Source of the DNA: a bacterium
GTDB lineage: Bacteria; Pseudomonadota; Alphaproteobacteria; Rhizobiales; JAKIUO01
Reading direction: 5' to 3'
NCBI GenBank assembly: GCA_024228495.1
Contig: JAAETJ010000499.1
Location: 1 to 64,000, forward strand
DNA length: 64,000 nucleotides
The position numbers were made by a program, and so were the translations under genes. The first letter of the stretch is position 1; the number at the start of each line of letters is the position of its first letter. Shown here piece after piece: positions 1 through 8,760 of the stretch. The notes under the pieces were generated by a model. The model ran no database searches, had not been told where the DNA came from, and worked only from the letters and a program-made list of their open reading frames with translations.

Positions 1-66
1 TGCGCAAAGCTATGGCAGTTTCGCCACCTGCAATAAGGTTACGCCGAGCGACTCGGCCTCCTTGTC

Positions 67-141
67 GCCGCTGTAGCTCAGTGGTAGAGCGCATCATTGG
101 TAATGATGAGGTCGAAAGTTCAATTCTTTCCAGCGGCACCA
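67..141 (+). tRNA. tRNA-Thr (GGT anticodon)
   Basis: The acceptor stem GCCGCTG (67-73) pairs with CAGCGGC (131-137), followed by the discriminator A and an encoded CCA (139-141). The D arm contains TAGCTCAGTGGTAGAGC. The anticodon stem CATCA/TGATG encloses the 7-nt loop TTGGTAA, giving anticodon GGT, which reads ACC and ACT threonine codons. The T arm is TTCAATTC, slightly unusual in having A where G is common. No integrase or attachment-site duplication is visible downstream. Confidence 0.95.
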
Positions 142-500
142 GTAATTTCAATAGGTTAGATGATTTTTAAGATTTACAAAAAGTGACTGGGGTTCCTGCA
201 GGGTTCCGTTTTTAGAAAGTTCTTTTCCACACCACACTGTCGGTATATGCCTCAAATTGGCTGTTATTCTGCATTTTCAATCACTCACCCCCTTTTCAGC
301 CGAGCGCCCCTACCTCAACCCCATACAAGACCCCTACCAATAAAAGAGTCAGGGGCAATATGTGAAAAACGCCAAATTTTGGGGTGTTGAAGGCTTATTT
401 TCTTCGCGACTTTAATCTATTCTCAGGTAAAAATGGCCTGCAGCACAAAAATTCCGCCAGATGGCAGGACGCGAACGGTCACGCCATCCATATGCCATGC
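142..500. other. Gene-free stretch downstream of tRNA-Thr
   Basis: About 360 bases between the tRNA and the small secreted-protein gene. It holds short repeated words (GGGGTTCC then GGGTTCC near 190-207) but no convincing reading frame, terminator or attachment site. Bases 1-66, before the tRNA, also show nothing recognisable. Confidence 0.4.
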
Positions 501-770
501 CTACCGATATAAACCAGTGGCATCAGCTGCATCAAACCATAAGGCGTGATCATATTTCTTGAGCAGGCCCGCAACCTCAGTATTAGTGCTGCATTTTTGC
601 GAAGATTTGTTGGCTGAGTCCGCAGCTGGTTGCTTTTTGATTGCAGGACCATAAAAGAAAGGCCGCTGCACCCCAATATCACCTTTCGCATTGATTGCGG
701 CGCGCGCAGAAGTGCAGCAAGCGGCAATTGCCAAGCCAAGCCCGACATATAAACTATTGGACCAACTCAT
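501..770 (-). CDS. Small hypothetical secreted protein
   Basis: A predicted protein of 89 residues that I do not recognise. The chosen ATG (768-770) opens MSWSNSLYVGLGLAIAACC, a plausible signal peptide with a hydrophobic core at about residues 6-18 and an Ala-rich cleavage region near ARA-A. It is preceded on the minus strand by a G-rich stretch (GGGGGTG) at ribosome-binding distance. An in-frame start further upstream (794) would bury the signal peptide. The mature part is polar with one extra Cys. The gene is isolated and reads toward the tRNA. It is supported only by the signal peptide and ribosome site, so it could be a chance reading frame. Confidence 0.4.
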   Translation of the reverse strand: MSWSNSLYVGLGLAIAACCTSARAAINAKGDIGVQRPFFYGPAIKKQPAADSANKSSQKCSTNTEVAGLLKKYDHALWFDAADATGLYR

Positions 771-1108
771 GGCGACACCCCCGGCACACCTCACGCAACA
801 GTAAACTTATTCCCATATTTCATAAGGATAGTAAGAAGTACACACCATTTATTGTGCGATATTCAACCGTCACCCAGAATTTCATTTAGGAAACCAATAA
901 ATTAGTCACAGGTTGATTTCCTTCAATCAGGCAAGCATCAACAAGTGCTGTTTCTGCCAAGCAACAAGATCGCAGTGATGAAACATCCCGGAGAAATATA
1001 GGAACATCGCGCCAGCAGGACCTCGATAACAAGAGGTCCTGCCGCCAGTGTTTATCGAGCGGCTAGCCGATACCTGAACGGGTCAACCACACCGCCCAAA
1101 AAGCTGGC
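771..1108. other. Intergenic stretch with strong hairpin downstream of carD
   Basis: No gene seen. A perfect 10-bp stem, GCAGGACCTC (1015-1024) with GAGGTCCTGC (1033-1042) around an 8-nt loop, lies about 65 nt past the carD stop on the minus strand. It has no U tract, so it may be a transcript 3'-end stabiliser or a factor-dependent terminator rather than a classical intrinsic terminator. Confidence 0.5.
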
Positions 1109-1693
1109 TTAAGCAGCCTTGCCTTCTTCTTCTGCCTCTTTGGCAGCAGCACTTTCAGCGGCCTTACGCAACGCCTTGGCACTCTTGGAGAGCACCTCAA
1201 TAATGCGGTCGACTGCTTCTTTTTGAGTGCTTTTATTGATCGCGGCAATTTCGCGAGCCATGCGCTCAAGGGCTGCTTCATAGAGCTGGCGTTCGGAATA
1301 TGACTGCTCCGGCTGATCTTCGCCGCGATACAGATCACGCACGACTTCAGCGACCAGCGACAGATCGCCAGAATTGATTTTAGCTTCATATTCCTGGGCA
1401 CGGCGGCTCCACATGGTCCGTTTGACGCGCGGCTTGCCTTTCAGCAAGGTCATGACTTTTTTGCCCACTACCTTGTCTGACAGTTTGCGCATGCCAACAT
1501 CATGAACCTTGGCGGTTGGAACCCGCAAAGTCAGCTTGTCCTGTTCAAAATGGATGACGAACATTTCCAGTTCGGCGCCAGCAACTTCATGTTTTTCAAT
1601 ACCGGTTACCACACCCACGCCGTGAGCCGGATAAACAACGAATTCCCCTATCTTGAAACCTTTTCTTTGCGTCACGTTCTTTTTCTCGGCCAT
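1109..1693 (-). CDS. carD: CarD/CdnL family RNA polymerase-binding regulator
   Basis: A 194-residue protein of the CarD family, which binds the RNA polymerase beta subunit and stabilises open promoter complexes, notably at rRNA promoters. The N-terminal RNAP-interaction (Tudor-like) domain covers about residues 10-70 (KIGEFVVYPAHGVGVV). The helical DNA-binding domain covers about 75-165 and includes the family block KRTMWSRRAQEYEAKI and SERQLYEAALERMAREIA. The last about 25 residues are Ala/Lys/Glu-rich. Start ATG at 1693 follows GGAGAAAG at good spacing. It is a single-gene unit with about 1 kb of gene-free DNA upstream. Length and motifs are typical of alphaproteobacterial CarD. Confidence 0.93.
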   Translation of the reverse strand: MAEKKNVTQRKGFKIGEFVVYPAHGVGVVTGIEKHEVAGAELEMFVIHFEQDKLTLRVPTAKVHDVGMRKLSDKVVGKKVMTLLKGKPRVKRTMWSRRAQEYEAKINSGDLSLVAEVVRDLYRGEDQPEQSYSERQLYEAALERMAREIAAINKSTQKEAVDRIIEVLSKSAKALRKAAESAAAKEAEEEGKAA

Positions 1694-2674
1694 TTATCAA
1701 CTTTCTCCGCTGTTCAACTTCCGCCCCCCCAAACAGGCTCGCCTGGATCATGGGACGTCCCAATGTGTCCCGCATGCTCAAAAATACGGGTACACATCAA
1801 TGATTAGCAAGGTACATGCCGGGTTTGAATTCTGATTGGCGCATCTGTTTTGGTTTCATGCCGCCTTCTTGAAGGCAGTCCTGACTTTTGCGCGAAACGA
1901 AATTTCTTACCTTTACGCTTGTAAAGCAACTAAGTGATGAAACTTCGTCGCCACACCTTTTTCATACAAATTGGTTGACCGGTTTTCTGCTATTGGACGA
2001 AAAGTCCAAAAATCGCAGTGCCTCCCCGCTCAACTCTCTTACAATGGCGCGCCAAATACTCCTTAGGACAAATGGGGACCTGATCTCTTTGTCTTGACGG
2101 TCCCATCACTAAAATTTAGCTGCGGGCCTTGGTAGACAATCGATCAAAATCCCAACTCACACAAAAGAAGCTCTCATTATTTTGAGTTTTCGCTGGACGC
2201 GTACCATTGTTCCCACACTATAACATATTTTTAAGCAATTTGAAACTCCCATAAACACTCCAAAACAGGGGACTTGCAAAGATTCGATGCCTGAAACCCG
2301 CCACTATGGTTAATAAAGCATTAAAAGATAAATCAACTGTTCCACATCGGGAAATTCAACCATAACCCGCCCGCAATCAGCCACCTCAAAAGCCGTTGTA
2401 GAAACTCTAAAACCAATTGATATTAAGATGTTTTTTCCAGTTGTGACGGGTTACTTTCCGATAAATAGCCGCTCAGGGCCAAAAAGCCTTGCGACCACTC
2501 GACCATACCTCAAAAGCTTTAATTGCCTCTGTTTGCCCGCCTGGCTCATATCCAATAAGATGGCGCACCTGCCCCCTGATTCGTTTGGGTATAAAGTGAT
2601 GCCGCTTGACCTCGCGGCCTTGGCTGCTTTATCGCTTGCAAACAATTCCTCTCCATAGGCAAAGAGTCCCAGAT
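1694..2674. other. Gene-free 1-kb stretch between carD and guaA
   Basis: I find no convincing gene on either strand. Short reading frames here lack ribosome sites and family motifs. Small inverted repeats are present: GGGACGTCCC near 1753, GCCTTCTTGAAGGC near 1863, CTTTACGCTTGTAAAG near 1913, TTGGAC/GTCCAA near 1994, and ATGGGGACC/GGTCCCAT bounding about 2070-2106. The stretch must contain the divergent promoters of carD (minus) and guaA (plus). A small RNA or leader element is possible but not demonstrable here. Confidence 0.4.
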
Positions 2675-4237
2675 ATGAGCACCAATTCCACAAACGACCG
2701 CATTCTCATTATTGACTTTGGATCACAAGTCACCCAATTGATCGCGCGCCGCGTACGAGAAAGCGGCGTCTATTGCGAAATTCACCCGTTCAATAAAGCA
2801 GCCGAGACATTTGCTAGCTTTGCACCAAAGGCAGTCATTTTGTCAGGTGGCCCGGCAAGCGTTATGGAAATGGACACACCCACCGCTCCCCAGGCCGTGT
2901 TTGATGCGGGCATCCCCGTGCTCGGCATTTGTTATGGAGAGCAAACCATGGTGGCGCAACTTGGCGGCGGTGTCACCGAGGCCAACGAGCGCGAGTTTGG
3001 CCGCGCGCAGATCACTCTCACTCATGACTGCCCCTTGTTTGATGGTGTCCTTAGTGTCGGCGAACAAAGCACCGTCTGGATGAGCCACGGAGACAAGGTC
3101 ACCAGCATACCCGACGGGTTTCACATTACTGCCACCTCTGACAATGCTCCTTACGCGGCCATCGCTAACGAAGCACGTAAATATTACGCCGTCCAGTTTC
3201 ACCCCGAAGTCGCTCACACCCTTATCGGCAGCCAGCTGCTGCATAATTTTACACACAAGATTGCGGGCTGCTCTGGCAACTGGACCATGAAAGCCTTCCA
3301 CGAGATGGAGCTCGCCAAGGTCAAAGAGCAGATCGGTGACAAGCAGGTCATTTGCGGCCTGTCGGGGGGCGTTGACAGCTCTGTCGTCGCTGTTTTGCTG
3401 CACGAGGCGATTGGCGATCAGCTCAATTGCATTTTTGTCGATCATGGCCTGATGCGCAAAAATGAAGCCGATGAAGTCGTCTCCATGTTTCGCGATCATT
3501 ATAATATCAAGCTCACCCATGTGAACGCAGCTGATCGTTTTCTGGATGCCCTTATAGGGGTTGAAGATCCAGAAAAGAAACGCAAAATCATTGGCAGCCT
3601 GTTTATTGATGTGTTCGAGGAAGAGGCGCAAAAAATAGGCGGAGCAGACTTTCTCGCTCAAGGCACTCTATATCCTGATGTCATCGAAAGCGTCTCGTTT
3701 ATCGGTGGTCCCTCGGTGACCATCAAATCGCACCATAATGTCGGCGGCCTGCCAGAACGCATGAATATGCAACTGGTGGAACCTTTACGCGAGCTGTTCA
3801 AGGACGAGGTGCGTAATCTTGGCCGCGAACTGGGTCTGCCCGACCATTTCGTTGGCCGTCACCCCTTCCCCGGACCAGGCCTCGCCATCCGCATTCCCGG
3901 TGCCATCACCCGCGAAAAAGTCGCCATCCTGCAACAGGCCGATGCCCTCTATCTTGATGAAATCCGCAAAAACGGCCTCTATGACAAAATTTGGCAGGCC
4001 TTTGCCGTGCTGCTCCCTGTGCAGACCGTAGGCGTCATGGGCGACGCGCGCACCTACGAATATGTCTGCGCCCTGCGTGCCGTCAACTCAACCGATGGCA
4101 TGACCGCCAACTACCATCCCTTCGAGCACGAGTTTTTGGATAAGACCGCCACCCGCATCATCAACGAAGTACGCGGCATCAATCGTGTCGTGTTTGATAT
4201 CACCAGCAAACCGCCCGGGACGATTGAGTGGGAGTAG
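2675..4237 (+). CDS. guaA: GMP synthase (glutamine-hydrolysing)
   Basis: GuaA converts XMP to GMP using ATP and glutamine, the last step of guanine nucleotide synthesis in the cytoplasm. The 520-residue protein has the usual two-part build: a class I glutamine amidotransferase (about 10-200) with nucleophile Cys86 in GICYGEQ and His176/Glu178 in QFHPE, then the ATP-pyrophosphatase domain with the P-loop SGGVDSS near residue 230 and the C-terminal dimerisation domain ending [12 protein letters not shown] follows the nucleophile where GMQ or GQQ is more usual, a minor variation. The ATG at 2675 was chosen because homologues begin a few residues before ILIIDFGSQ. An upstream in-frame extension to 2606 has no family support. 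Confidence 0.97.
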   Translation: MSTNSTNDRILIIDFGSQVTQLIARRVRESGVYCEIHPFNKAAETFASFAPKAVILSGGPASVMEMDTPTAPQAVFDAGIPVLGICYGEQTMVAQLGGGVTEANEREFGRAQITLTHDCPLFDGVLSVGEQSTVWMSHGDKVTSIPDGFHITATSDNAPYAAIANEARKYYAVQFHPEVAHTLIGSQLLHNFTHKIAGCSGNWTMKAFHEMELAKVKEQIGDKQVICGLSGGVDSSVVAVLLHEAIGDQLNCIFVDHGLMRKNEADEVVSMFRDHYNIKLTHVNAADRFLDALIGVEDPEKKRKIIGSLFIDVFEEEAQKIGGADFLAQGTLYPDVIESVSFIGGPSVTIKSHHNVGGLPERMNMQLVEPLRELFKDEVRNLGRELGLPDHFVGRHPFPGPGLAIRIPGAITREKVAILQQADALYLDEIRKNGLYDKIWQAFAVLLPVQTVGVMGDARTYEYVCALRAVNSTDGMTANYHPFEHEFLDKTATRIINEVRGINRVVFDITSKPPGTIEWE

Positions 4238-4342
4238 GTGCGCTACGCACATATCCTCGCTGGACAGGCCGCCTGCGCAGCACGCGACAAAGAACCAACC
4301 CTTTGTGAACTTCGATATATGGAGAGAACCATTTATGCCAGA

Positions 4343-4530
4343 TAACGTTTTATCGTTGAGACCGTCTTTGACATGCGCAAGCAGACTATGTGAATGGAGC
4401 ACTCAAGACATAGCTCATCAAAAAATGCTTTTATACATATCATCTCCTGCTGGTCGCCTATCGTCTGAAAACAAAAAAACGAAAATAAAATTGACGATCA
4501 GGCAGAGATTGGAAGCTTATCAATAACTGA
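4343..4530 (+). mobile_element. Decayed transposase 3' end (IS982-like), copy 1
   Basis: The stretch is about 190 bp and closely resembles 42737-42930. Translated piecewise, it gives RFIVETVFDMRKQTM-stop-MEHSRHSSSKNAF and, after frame changes, KIKLTIRQRLEAYQ. This matches the C-terminal block IET-x-F...EHSRHRS...AY of IS982-type DDE transposases (tentative family call from memory). In-frame stops and frameshifts make it dead. No upstream transposase portion is seen. The rest of the 4238-4759 interval holds no gene, only the guaA 3' flank and the promoter region of the next gene. Confidence 0.65.
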
Positions 4531-4759
4531 AGTTACATTACTCAAAATTTTTCAATACATGTGGTTCCTTATACGCTCCTTGTTTTAACTGGAGAATATT
4601 GAATAATAGTCGAAATGTTTGACAAGCTCGTCCAAAAAACAGATTGATGATGTTGTTTGAAAACTTGATCAAGCGTAAAATCAGGGCAATAGTTCTGCTA
4701 TTATAACAGAATCACCTTGATCGCTTAGATCAATAACAGAACGCAAAAGCGAGGTTTCG

Positions 4760-4966
4760 ATGGATATTAACCAAGACACAGAATTGAGCAGCTCTTTGAC
4801 TGCCCTAAAGCTAGAACATCGCCGTCTTGACGAAGAAATTCAAAAATTGCTGGAAACCGTCGAACTGGATCAGCTCAAAGTCTCACGCATGAAAAAGCAA
4901 AAACTCTCCCTCAAGGATGAGATCCGCAAAATCGAAGACCATTTGATGCCTGACATCATCGCCTAA
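4760..4966 (+). CDS. YdcH/DUF465 family small coiled-coil protein
   Basis: A predicted protein of 68 residues, almost wholly helical and charged. The pattern LKLEHRRLDEEIQKLL...LKVSRMKKQKLSLKDEIRKIE is the signature of the DUF465/YdcH family, whose function is unknown and which is common as small stand-alone genes in Alphaproteobacteria. The C-terminal KLSLKDEI motif is strongly conserved in the family. The ATG follows GCGAGG at ribosome-binding distance. It stands upstream of purE with a gap of about 115 bases, so it is probably a separate unit. Confidence 0.88.
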   Translation: MDINQDTELSSSLTALKLEHRRLDEEIQKLLETVELDQLKVSRMKKQKLSLKDEIRKIEDHLMPDIIA

Positions 4967-5081
4967 AAGAACACTTAGGCAGGCCTGTTATAAAATTATC
5001 CCTGTATTGCTCTGTACTTGCCAAGCACAGTTCATTCCAATAACTTGTTTTTTTGGCAATTGATGAGAGGAAGGAGAGCCA

Positions 5082-5582
5082 ATGAGCAGCGCATCTCCGG
5101 TAGTCGGCATTATAATGGGCAGCCAGTCAGACTGGCCCACTATGCAACATGCAGCACAGGTTCTCGATGAACTTAAAGTCCGCTACGAAAGACGTATCAT
5201 CTCCGCCCATCGCACGCCAGATCGCCTATATGACTATGCCAAAAATGCCCGTCAACGCGGCCTTAAAACGATTATTGCCGGAGCTGGCGGCGCTGCCCAC
5301 TTGCCAGGCATGACCGCTGCCATGACGGAGCTGCCAGTGCTGGGTGTGCCGATCAAAAGCCACGCCCTTTCCGGCCGTGATAGCCTGCTATCGATTGTGC
5401 AGATGCCAGCTGGTGTGGCCGTTGGCACGCTGGCGATTGGCGATCCAGGGGCCACCAATTCTGGCCTATTGGCCGCACAAATTCTGGCGATTTCTGATGA
5501 CAAGCTGATGCGGCGTCTGGTAGCATGGCGCGAGCAACGCTCACAGGCTGTCGCACAAATTCCAGATGATAGCCAATCATGA
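5082..5582 (+). CDS. purE: N5-carboxyaminoimidazole ribonucleotide mutase
   Basis: PurE moves the carboxyl group of N5-CAIR to give CAIR in purine synthesis. The 166-residue protein is the usual class I length. It shows the N-terminal phosphate-binding block [17 protein letters not shown], the conserved [13 protein letters not shown] with the catalytic His, and the [11 protein letters not shown] loop. A strong ribosome site (GGAAGGAGAG) precedes the ATG. Its stop overlaps the purK start by 4 nt (ATGA), indicating translational coupling in a purEK operon. With guaA nearby, this forms a small purine neighbourhood. Confidence 0.96.
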   Translation: MSSASPVVGIIMGSQSDWPTMQHAAQVLDELKVRYERRIISAHRTPDRLYDYAKNARQRGLKTIIAGAGGAAHLPGMTAAMTELPVLGVPIKSHALSGRDSLLSIVQMPAGVAVGTLAIGDPGATNSGLLAAQILAISDDKLMRRLVAWREQRSQAVAQIPDDSQS

Positions 5583-6697
5583 CACCTTCCTCCCTCGCTG
5601 CTTCTTTGAACCCAGGCAGTACAATCGGCATATTGGGTGGCGGGCAGCTTGGCCGCATGTTGGCGCAAGCGGCAGCGCGCATTGGCCTGCATGCCCATAT
5701 ATATTGCCCCAACCCCGAAGCACCGGCCTTTGAAGTTGCCAGCGCCCAGACCATCGCAACGTTTGATGATCGCGAGGCCCTGCAAAAATTTGCCCGCAGC
5801 GTAGATGTCGTAACCTTCGAATTTGAAAATATACCACTGGAGGCCGCTGACCTGGTGTCTGAACAAGTGCCGCTTTATCCAAACCGCAAAGCACTGGAAA
5901 TCTCCCAGGATCGTGGCGTGGAAAAAGCATTCATTAAACAGCTCGGGCTTAATGTTGCAGACTGGTGGCCCATTGACAGCGCAGATGATCTTGCCAATGC
6001 TCTCACGCAATGCGCTGCTCCTGCCTTGCTCAAAACCCGCCGCCTTGGCTATGATGGCAAAGGGCAGCTTGCTCTTGATCAAAATTCTGATCCCGCACAG
6101 GCTTTTGAGCATATTGACCATCAGCCCTCAGTGCTTGAAAAAAAAATCAGCTTTGAGCGCGAGATTTCCGTGGTGCTGGTGCAAGGGTCGCCAAATCAGA
6201 TCGATTGTTATGATCTGCCCTGCAATCTGCACAAAAACGGAATTTTACACAGCTCAACCGTGCCATCAGGTGTGCCAGAAAAGCTTGACCAACAAGCCAA
6301 AGACGCCGCCATGAAGATTGCCGCCGCGCTTGATTATAGAGGCATATTGGCAGTGGAGTTTTTTGTCAAAGAGGACGAGAACGCCCCACAACTCATCGTC
6401 AATGAATTTGCCCCAAGGGTCCATAATAGCGGCCATTGGACCCTGGATGCTTGCTCATGTAATCAGTTTGAGAACCATATCCGCGCCGTAGCTGGCTGGC
6501 CTTTAGGCGCGACAACACGCCATTCCGACGCACAAATGACCAATCTGTTGGGAGCGCAGGTACTAGACTGGTTCGAACTTGCACAACACCCTGATGTGGT
6601 CCTGCATCTCTATGGCAAAGCCGGGATAAAAGCTGGCCGCAAGCTTGGTCATATGACGAAAATCTCGCCGATCGGTGCCAAAATCCAGACAAACTGA
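5579..6697 (+). CDS. purK: N5-carboxyaminoimidazole ribonucleotide synthase
   Basis: PurK uses ATP and bicarbonate to carboxylate AIR to N5-CAIR, the substrate of PurE encoded just upstream. The 372-residue protein is an ATP-grasp enzyme. The N-terminal Rossmann-like [12 protein letters not shown] is at about residues 18-30. The ATP-grasp core includes [13 protein letters not shown] (about 150-162) and the metal-binding region [14 protein letters not shown] (about 277-290). The start overlaps the purE stop (ATGA). Length and motifs are normal. Confidence 0.96.
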   Translation: MTPSSLAASLNPGSTIGILGGGQLGRMLAQAAARIGLHAHIYCPNPEAPAFEVASAQTIATFDDREALQKFARSVDVVTFEFENIPLEAADLVSEQVPLYPNRKALEISQDRGVEKAFIKQLGLNVADWWPIDSADDLANALTQCAAPALLKTRRLGYDGKGQLALDQNSDPAQAFEHIDHQPSVLEKKISFEREISVVLVQGSPNQIDCYDLPCNLHKNGILHSSTVPSGVPEKLDQQAKDAAMKIAAALDYRGILAVEFFVKEDENAPQLIVNEFAPRVHNSGHWTLDACSCNQFENHIRAVAGWPLGATTRHSDAQMTNLLGAQVLDWFELAQHPDVVLHLYGKAGIKAGRKLGHMTKISPIGAKIQTN

Positions 6698-6808
6698 GAA
6701 TGAGCGATAAAATTGACTAAAAACCATCGACAAAAGGCTTGCAATCGGTTAGAAACACGTTCTTTCCCGGTTCTCAATTTGAAAACAGCTGGAAAACCAG
6801 ATATTGCT

Positions 6809-6824
6809 GCACCCTTCGGGGTGC
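6809..6824 (+). promoter_or_regulatory. Stable cUUCGg hairpin in rplS leader
   Basis: GCACCC (6809-6814) and GGGTGC (6819-6824) form a 6-bp stem closed by the very stable TTCG tetraloop, about 80 nt before the rplS start. It is followed by AAAAAACC and a T-rich run. It could be part of an autogenous ribosomal-protein leader or an attenuator. This is inference from structure only. Confidence 0.35.
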
Positions 6825-6903
6825 CAAAAAACCTTTTTGCATGCCGCTCATCACGGAGCCATGCTTAAAGTCCAACAAGATGATTTGATAAAGGTCAAGT
6901 GTG

Positions 6904-7566
6904 ATGAATATCATCCAGGAAATGGAAAAGGAACAAGCCGAGCAGCTTGAGGCTAAACGGCCGATTCCAGAATTTGCACCAGGAGATTTGCTCCGGGTCA
7001 ATGTTAAAGTCATCGAAGGTGAACGCACCCGCGTACAGGCTTATGAAGGTGTTTGTATTGCGCGTTCCGGCGGCGGCATCCATGAAAGCTTCACGGTTCG
7101 CAAAATTTCGTATGGCGAAGGCGTTGAGCGGGTATTTCCCGTCTATTCACCGCTGATCGACAGTATTGATGTGATCCGCCAAGGCAAAGTCCGTCGTGCC
7201 AAGCTTTACTATTTGCGTGGCCGCCGCGGCAAATCTGCGCGCATCAAGGAAAAAACGGATTATAACCGCGTTGCCAAAGGCACTAAAGCCGCTGCCAAAC
7301 CGTTCAAGGGTTTCACGCGTCCCAAAGGAGCTGGTGACGATCTCACCAAGATCTCCGGCGTTGGTGAAGTTCTGGTTGACAAGCTTAACAATCTTGGGAT
7401 CACCAAGTTCGAACAGATCTCCGTATGGTCCGATGACGACATCGCCAAAGTGGATGATGCATTGAGCTTCAAAGGCCGCATTGAGCGCGAAGACTGGATT
7501 ACACAAGCCACCAAACTGATGGCAGAAGCCACAGCTGGTGAAGTCAAAGATGACGACGAAAAATAA
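6904..7566 (+). CDS. rplS: 50S ribosomal protein L19 with C-terminal helix-hairpin-helix extension
   Basis: Residues 1 to about 118 are a normal L19: N-terminal [10 protein letters not shown], then [41 protein letters not shown]-like [18 protein letters not shown]19 sits at the 30S-50S interface. A further block of about 100 residues follows a Lys/Pro linker. It contains [21 protein letters not shown], a helix-hairpin-helix-like fold, and ends [14 protein letters not shown] with an acidic tail. From memory, similar tails occur on L21 or NuoE in rhizobia-like bacteria, so their attachment to L19 is unusual. ATG 6904 was preferred over the adjacent GTG 6901, with AAGG upstream. The gene is followed by a clear terminator and is not next to rpsP-rimM-trmD here. 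Confidence 0.93.
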   Translation: MNIIQEMEKEQAEQLEAKRPIPEFAPGDLLRVNVKVIEGERTRVQAYEGVCIARSGGGIHESFTVRKISYGEGVERVFPVYSPLIDSIDVIRQGKVRRAKLYYLRGRRGKSARIKEKTDYNRVAKGTKAAAKPFKGFTRPKGAGDDLTKISGVGEVLVDKLNNLGITKFEQISVWSDDDIAKVDDALSFKGRIEREDWITQATKLMAEATAGEVKDDDEK

Positions 7567-7602
7567 GGTCCGGCCTTGAACCCGCATGATCAACTAAAAA
7601 TG

Positions 7603-7637
7603 AAGGCTGACCGGGTTTCTCTGGTCAGCCTTTTTTG
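7603..7637 (+). terminator. Intrinsic terminator of rplS
   Basis: AAGGCTGACC (7603-7612) pairs perfectly with GGTCAGCCTT (7623-7632) around a 10-nt loop, followed by TTTTTT. It lies about 36 nt after the rplS stop. Confidence 0.92.
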
Positions 7638-7691
7638 GTAACCTCATTACCAACCCCAACTACCAAAATGTGGATTTAAAGAAAAACTCAT

Positions 7692-8240
7692 ATGGCGACG
7701 ATTTTCTCTCACCCGGCCATCGCCCTTGGCTTGTCCCCCTGGTTTCGTGATGTGCGCAATCACAAAAAAATACTTGTCACTGGTGCTATTTTAACAATTG
7801 TCCCGGACCTTGATGTCATTGGTCTTTATGCAGGAATTCCCTATCAACATATGCTGGGCCACCGAGGTCTGAGCCATTCACTCTTTTTTGCAGCATTTAT
7901 TGCTGTGCTGATAACCTGGTTATTTTCGCGCCGACTGGAGATCAAAGCATCAGCCGTTTGGCTTTACCTGTTTGTCAGCATGGCCTCTCATGGCGCACTT
8001 GATGCGCTCACCAATGGCGGGCTCGGCACGGCCTTTTTCTCGCCCTTGTCAAATGAGCGTTATTTCTTTGCATTCCGGCCCATTGAAGTTTCGACGCTCA
8101 ATATCCGCTATTTCTTTGAGAGTCAGGGGGCTGTCGTGCTGGCAAGCGAAATCGTTACCATCTGGCCAATATGCCTGACGATACTGGTCGCTGGATATTT
8201 CTGGCACAAAGGGCGCGCGGATCAACCAATCAGGGGTTGA
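7692..8240 (+). CDS. DUF457/YdjM family membrane-bound metal-dependent hydrolase
   Basis: A 182-residue inner-membrane protein of the YdjM (LexA-binding, membrane-bound hydrolase; DUF457) family. Features seen: N-terminal FSHPAIALGL, the conserved PDLDVIG metal-ligand motif at about 38-44, HRGLSHSL at about 57-64, and SHGALDALTNGG at about 99-110, with four to five hydrophobic segments between and after them. The His/Asp pattern is intact, so activity is plausible, but the substrate is unknown. Its stop codon overlaps the convergent small gene by 19 nt. Confidence 0.88.
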   Translation: MATIFSHPAIALGLSPWFRDVRNHKKILVTGAILTIVPDLDVIGLYAGIPYQHMLGHRGLSHSLFFAAFIAVLITWLFSRRLEIKASAVWLYLFVSMASHGALDALTNGGLGTAFFSPLSNERYFFAFRPIEVSTLNIRYFFESQGAVVLASEIVTIWPICLTILVAGYFWHKGRADQPIRG

Positions 8241-8494
8241 CCAATCGCTTCTTCATCATAGGGGCAACCGGTTGACGAGCCACTACTGATGCCATTTGGT
8301 GCCATATCCTCTTGCAACTGGTAAAAACCGTCTGCTTCCACCGGTTCACCCGATTTGAAATGGGTGCCACCTGGCAGCGTCGTTGCTGGCGCTATGACGA
8401 CTGCTCCTGTATCTGCTACCGCAACGCCAGGGATACCAAGCGCCACAAATCCCGCCAGTATCGCCATAGTGAGTGTTGTACAAGCCGTTTTCAT
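8222..8494 (-). CDS. Small predicted secreted protein
   Basis: A 90-residue protein of unknown function. The ATG at 8494 follows a near-ideal ribosome site (GGAGGG). The N terminus MKTACTTLTMAILAGFVALGI reads as a signal peptide with likely cleavage after VAVA. The mature 60 or so residues are Gly/Ser/Pro-rich, contain one Cys and end EEAIGQPLIG. Its 3' end overlaps the end of the convergent DUF457 gene by 19 nt. The 266 bases upstream, to 8760, hold its promoter region and the end of the next gene. Confidence 0.65.
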   Translation of the reverse strand: MKTACTTLTMAILAGFVALGIPGVAVADTGAVVIAPATTLPGGTHFKSGEPVEADGFYQLQEDMAPNGISSGSSTGCPYDEEAIGQPLIG

Positions 8495-8760
8495 CGAAAC
8501 CCTCCAGTACGGCAAAAGCTCTGCTGAGCATTTTGCAATTGAAAAGCCTAGTATCAAGTCAGTTCACTATGCGCTCAAATTCAGCCAAGCACAAATCGTT
8601 GCATAGAATATCTTGTTTCATACTCCGGCATCTGTGGGTAGTTCGTCTTTTGTTTCTCGGGGCGAGTGAGTCTTCAAGTGAAATTGTTTGAGCGGTAAGC
8701 GAACGATTTTTAACTGGATCCGCGATTGGCAATCTCTCATGATGGTCCCCAAACACCCGC

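Noticed and set aside
142-500. Integration site at the tRNA-Thr 3' end
   Set aside because: No integrase gene and no duplicated tRNA 3' end could be found in the window.
1888-2097. A 69-codon frame in the carD-guaA gap
   Set aside because: No ribosome site, no motif, ordinary open-frame length for non-coding DNA.
2428-2658. A 76-codon frame just before guaA
   Set aside because: No ribosome site and no family match; it overlaps the guaA leader.
2843-3661. A 272-codon open frame opposite guaA
   Set aside because: Lies wholly within guaA on the other strand, with no family resemblance.
5252-6121. A 289-codon open frame opposite purE/purK
   Set aside because: Crosses two genes in antisense and shows no coherent domain.
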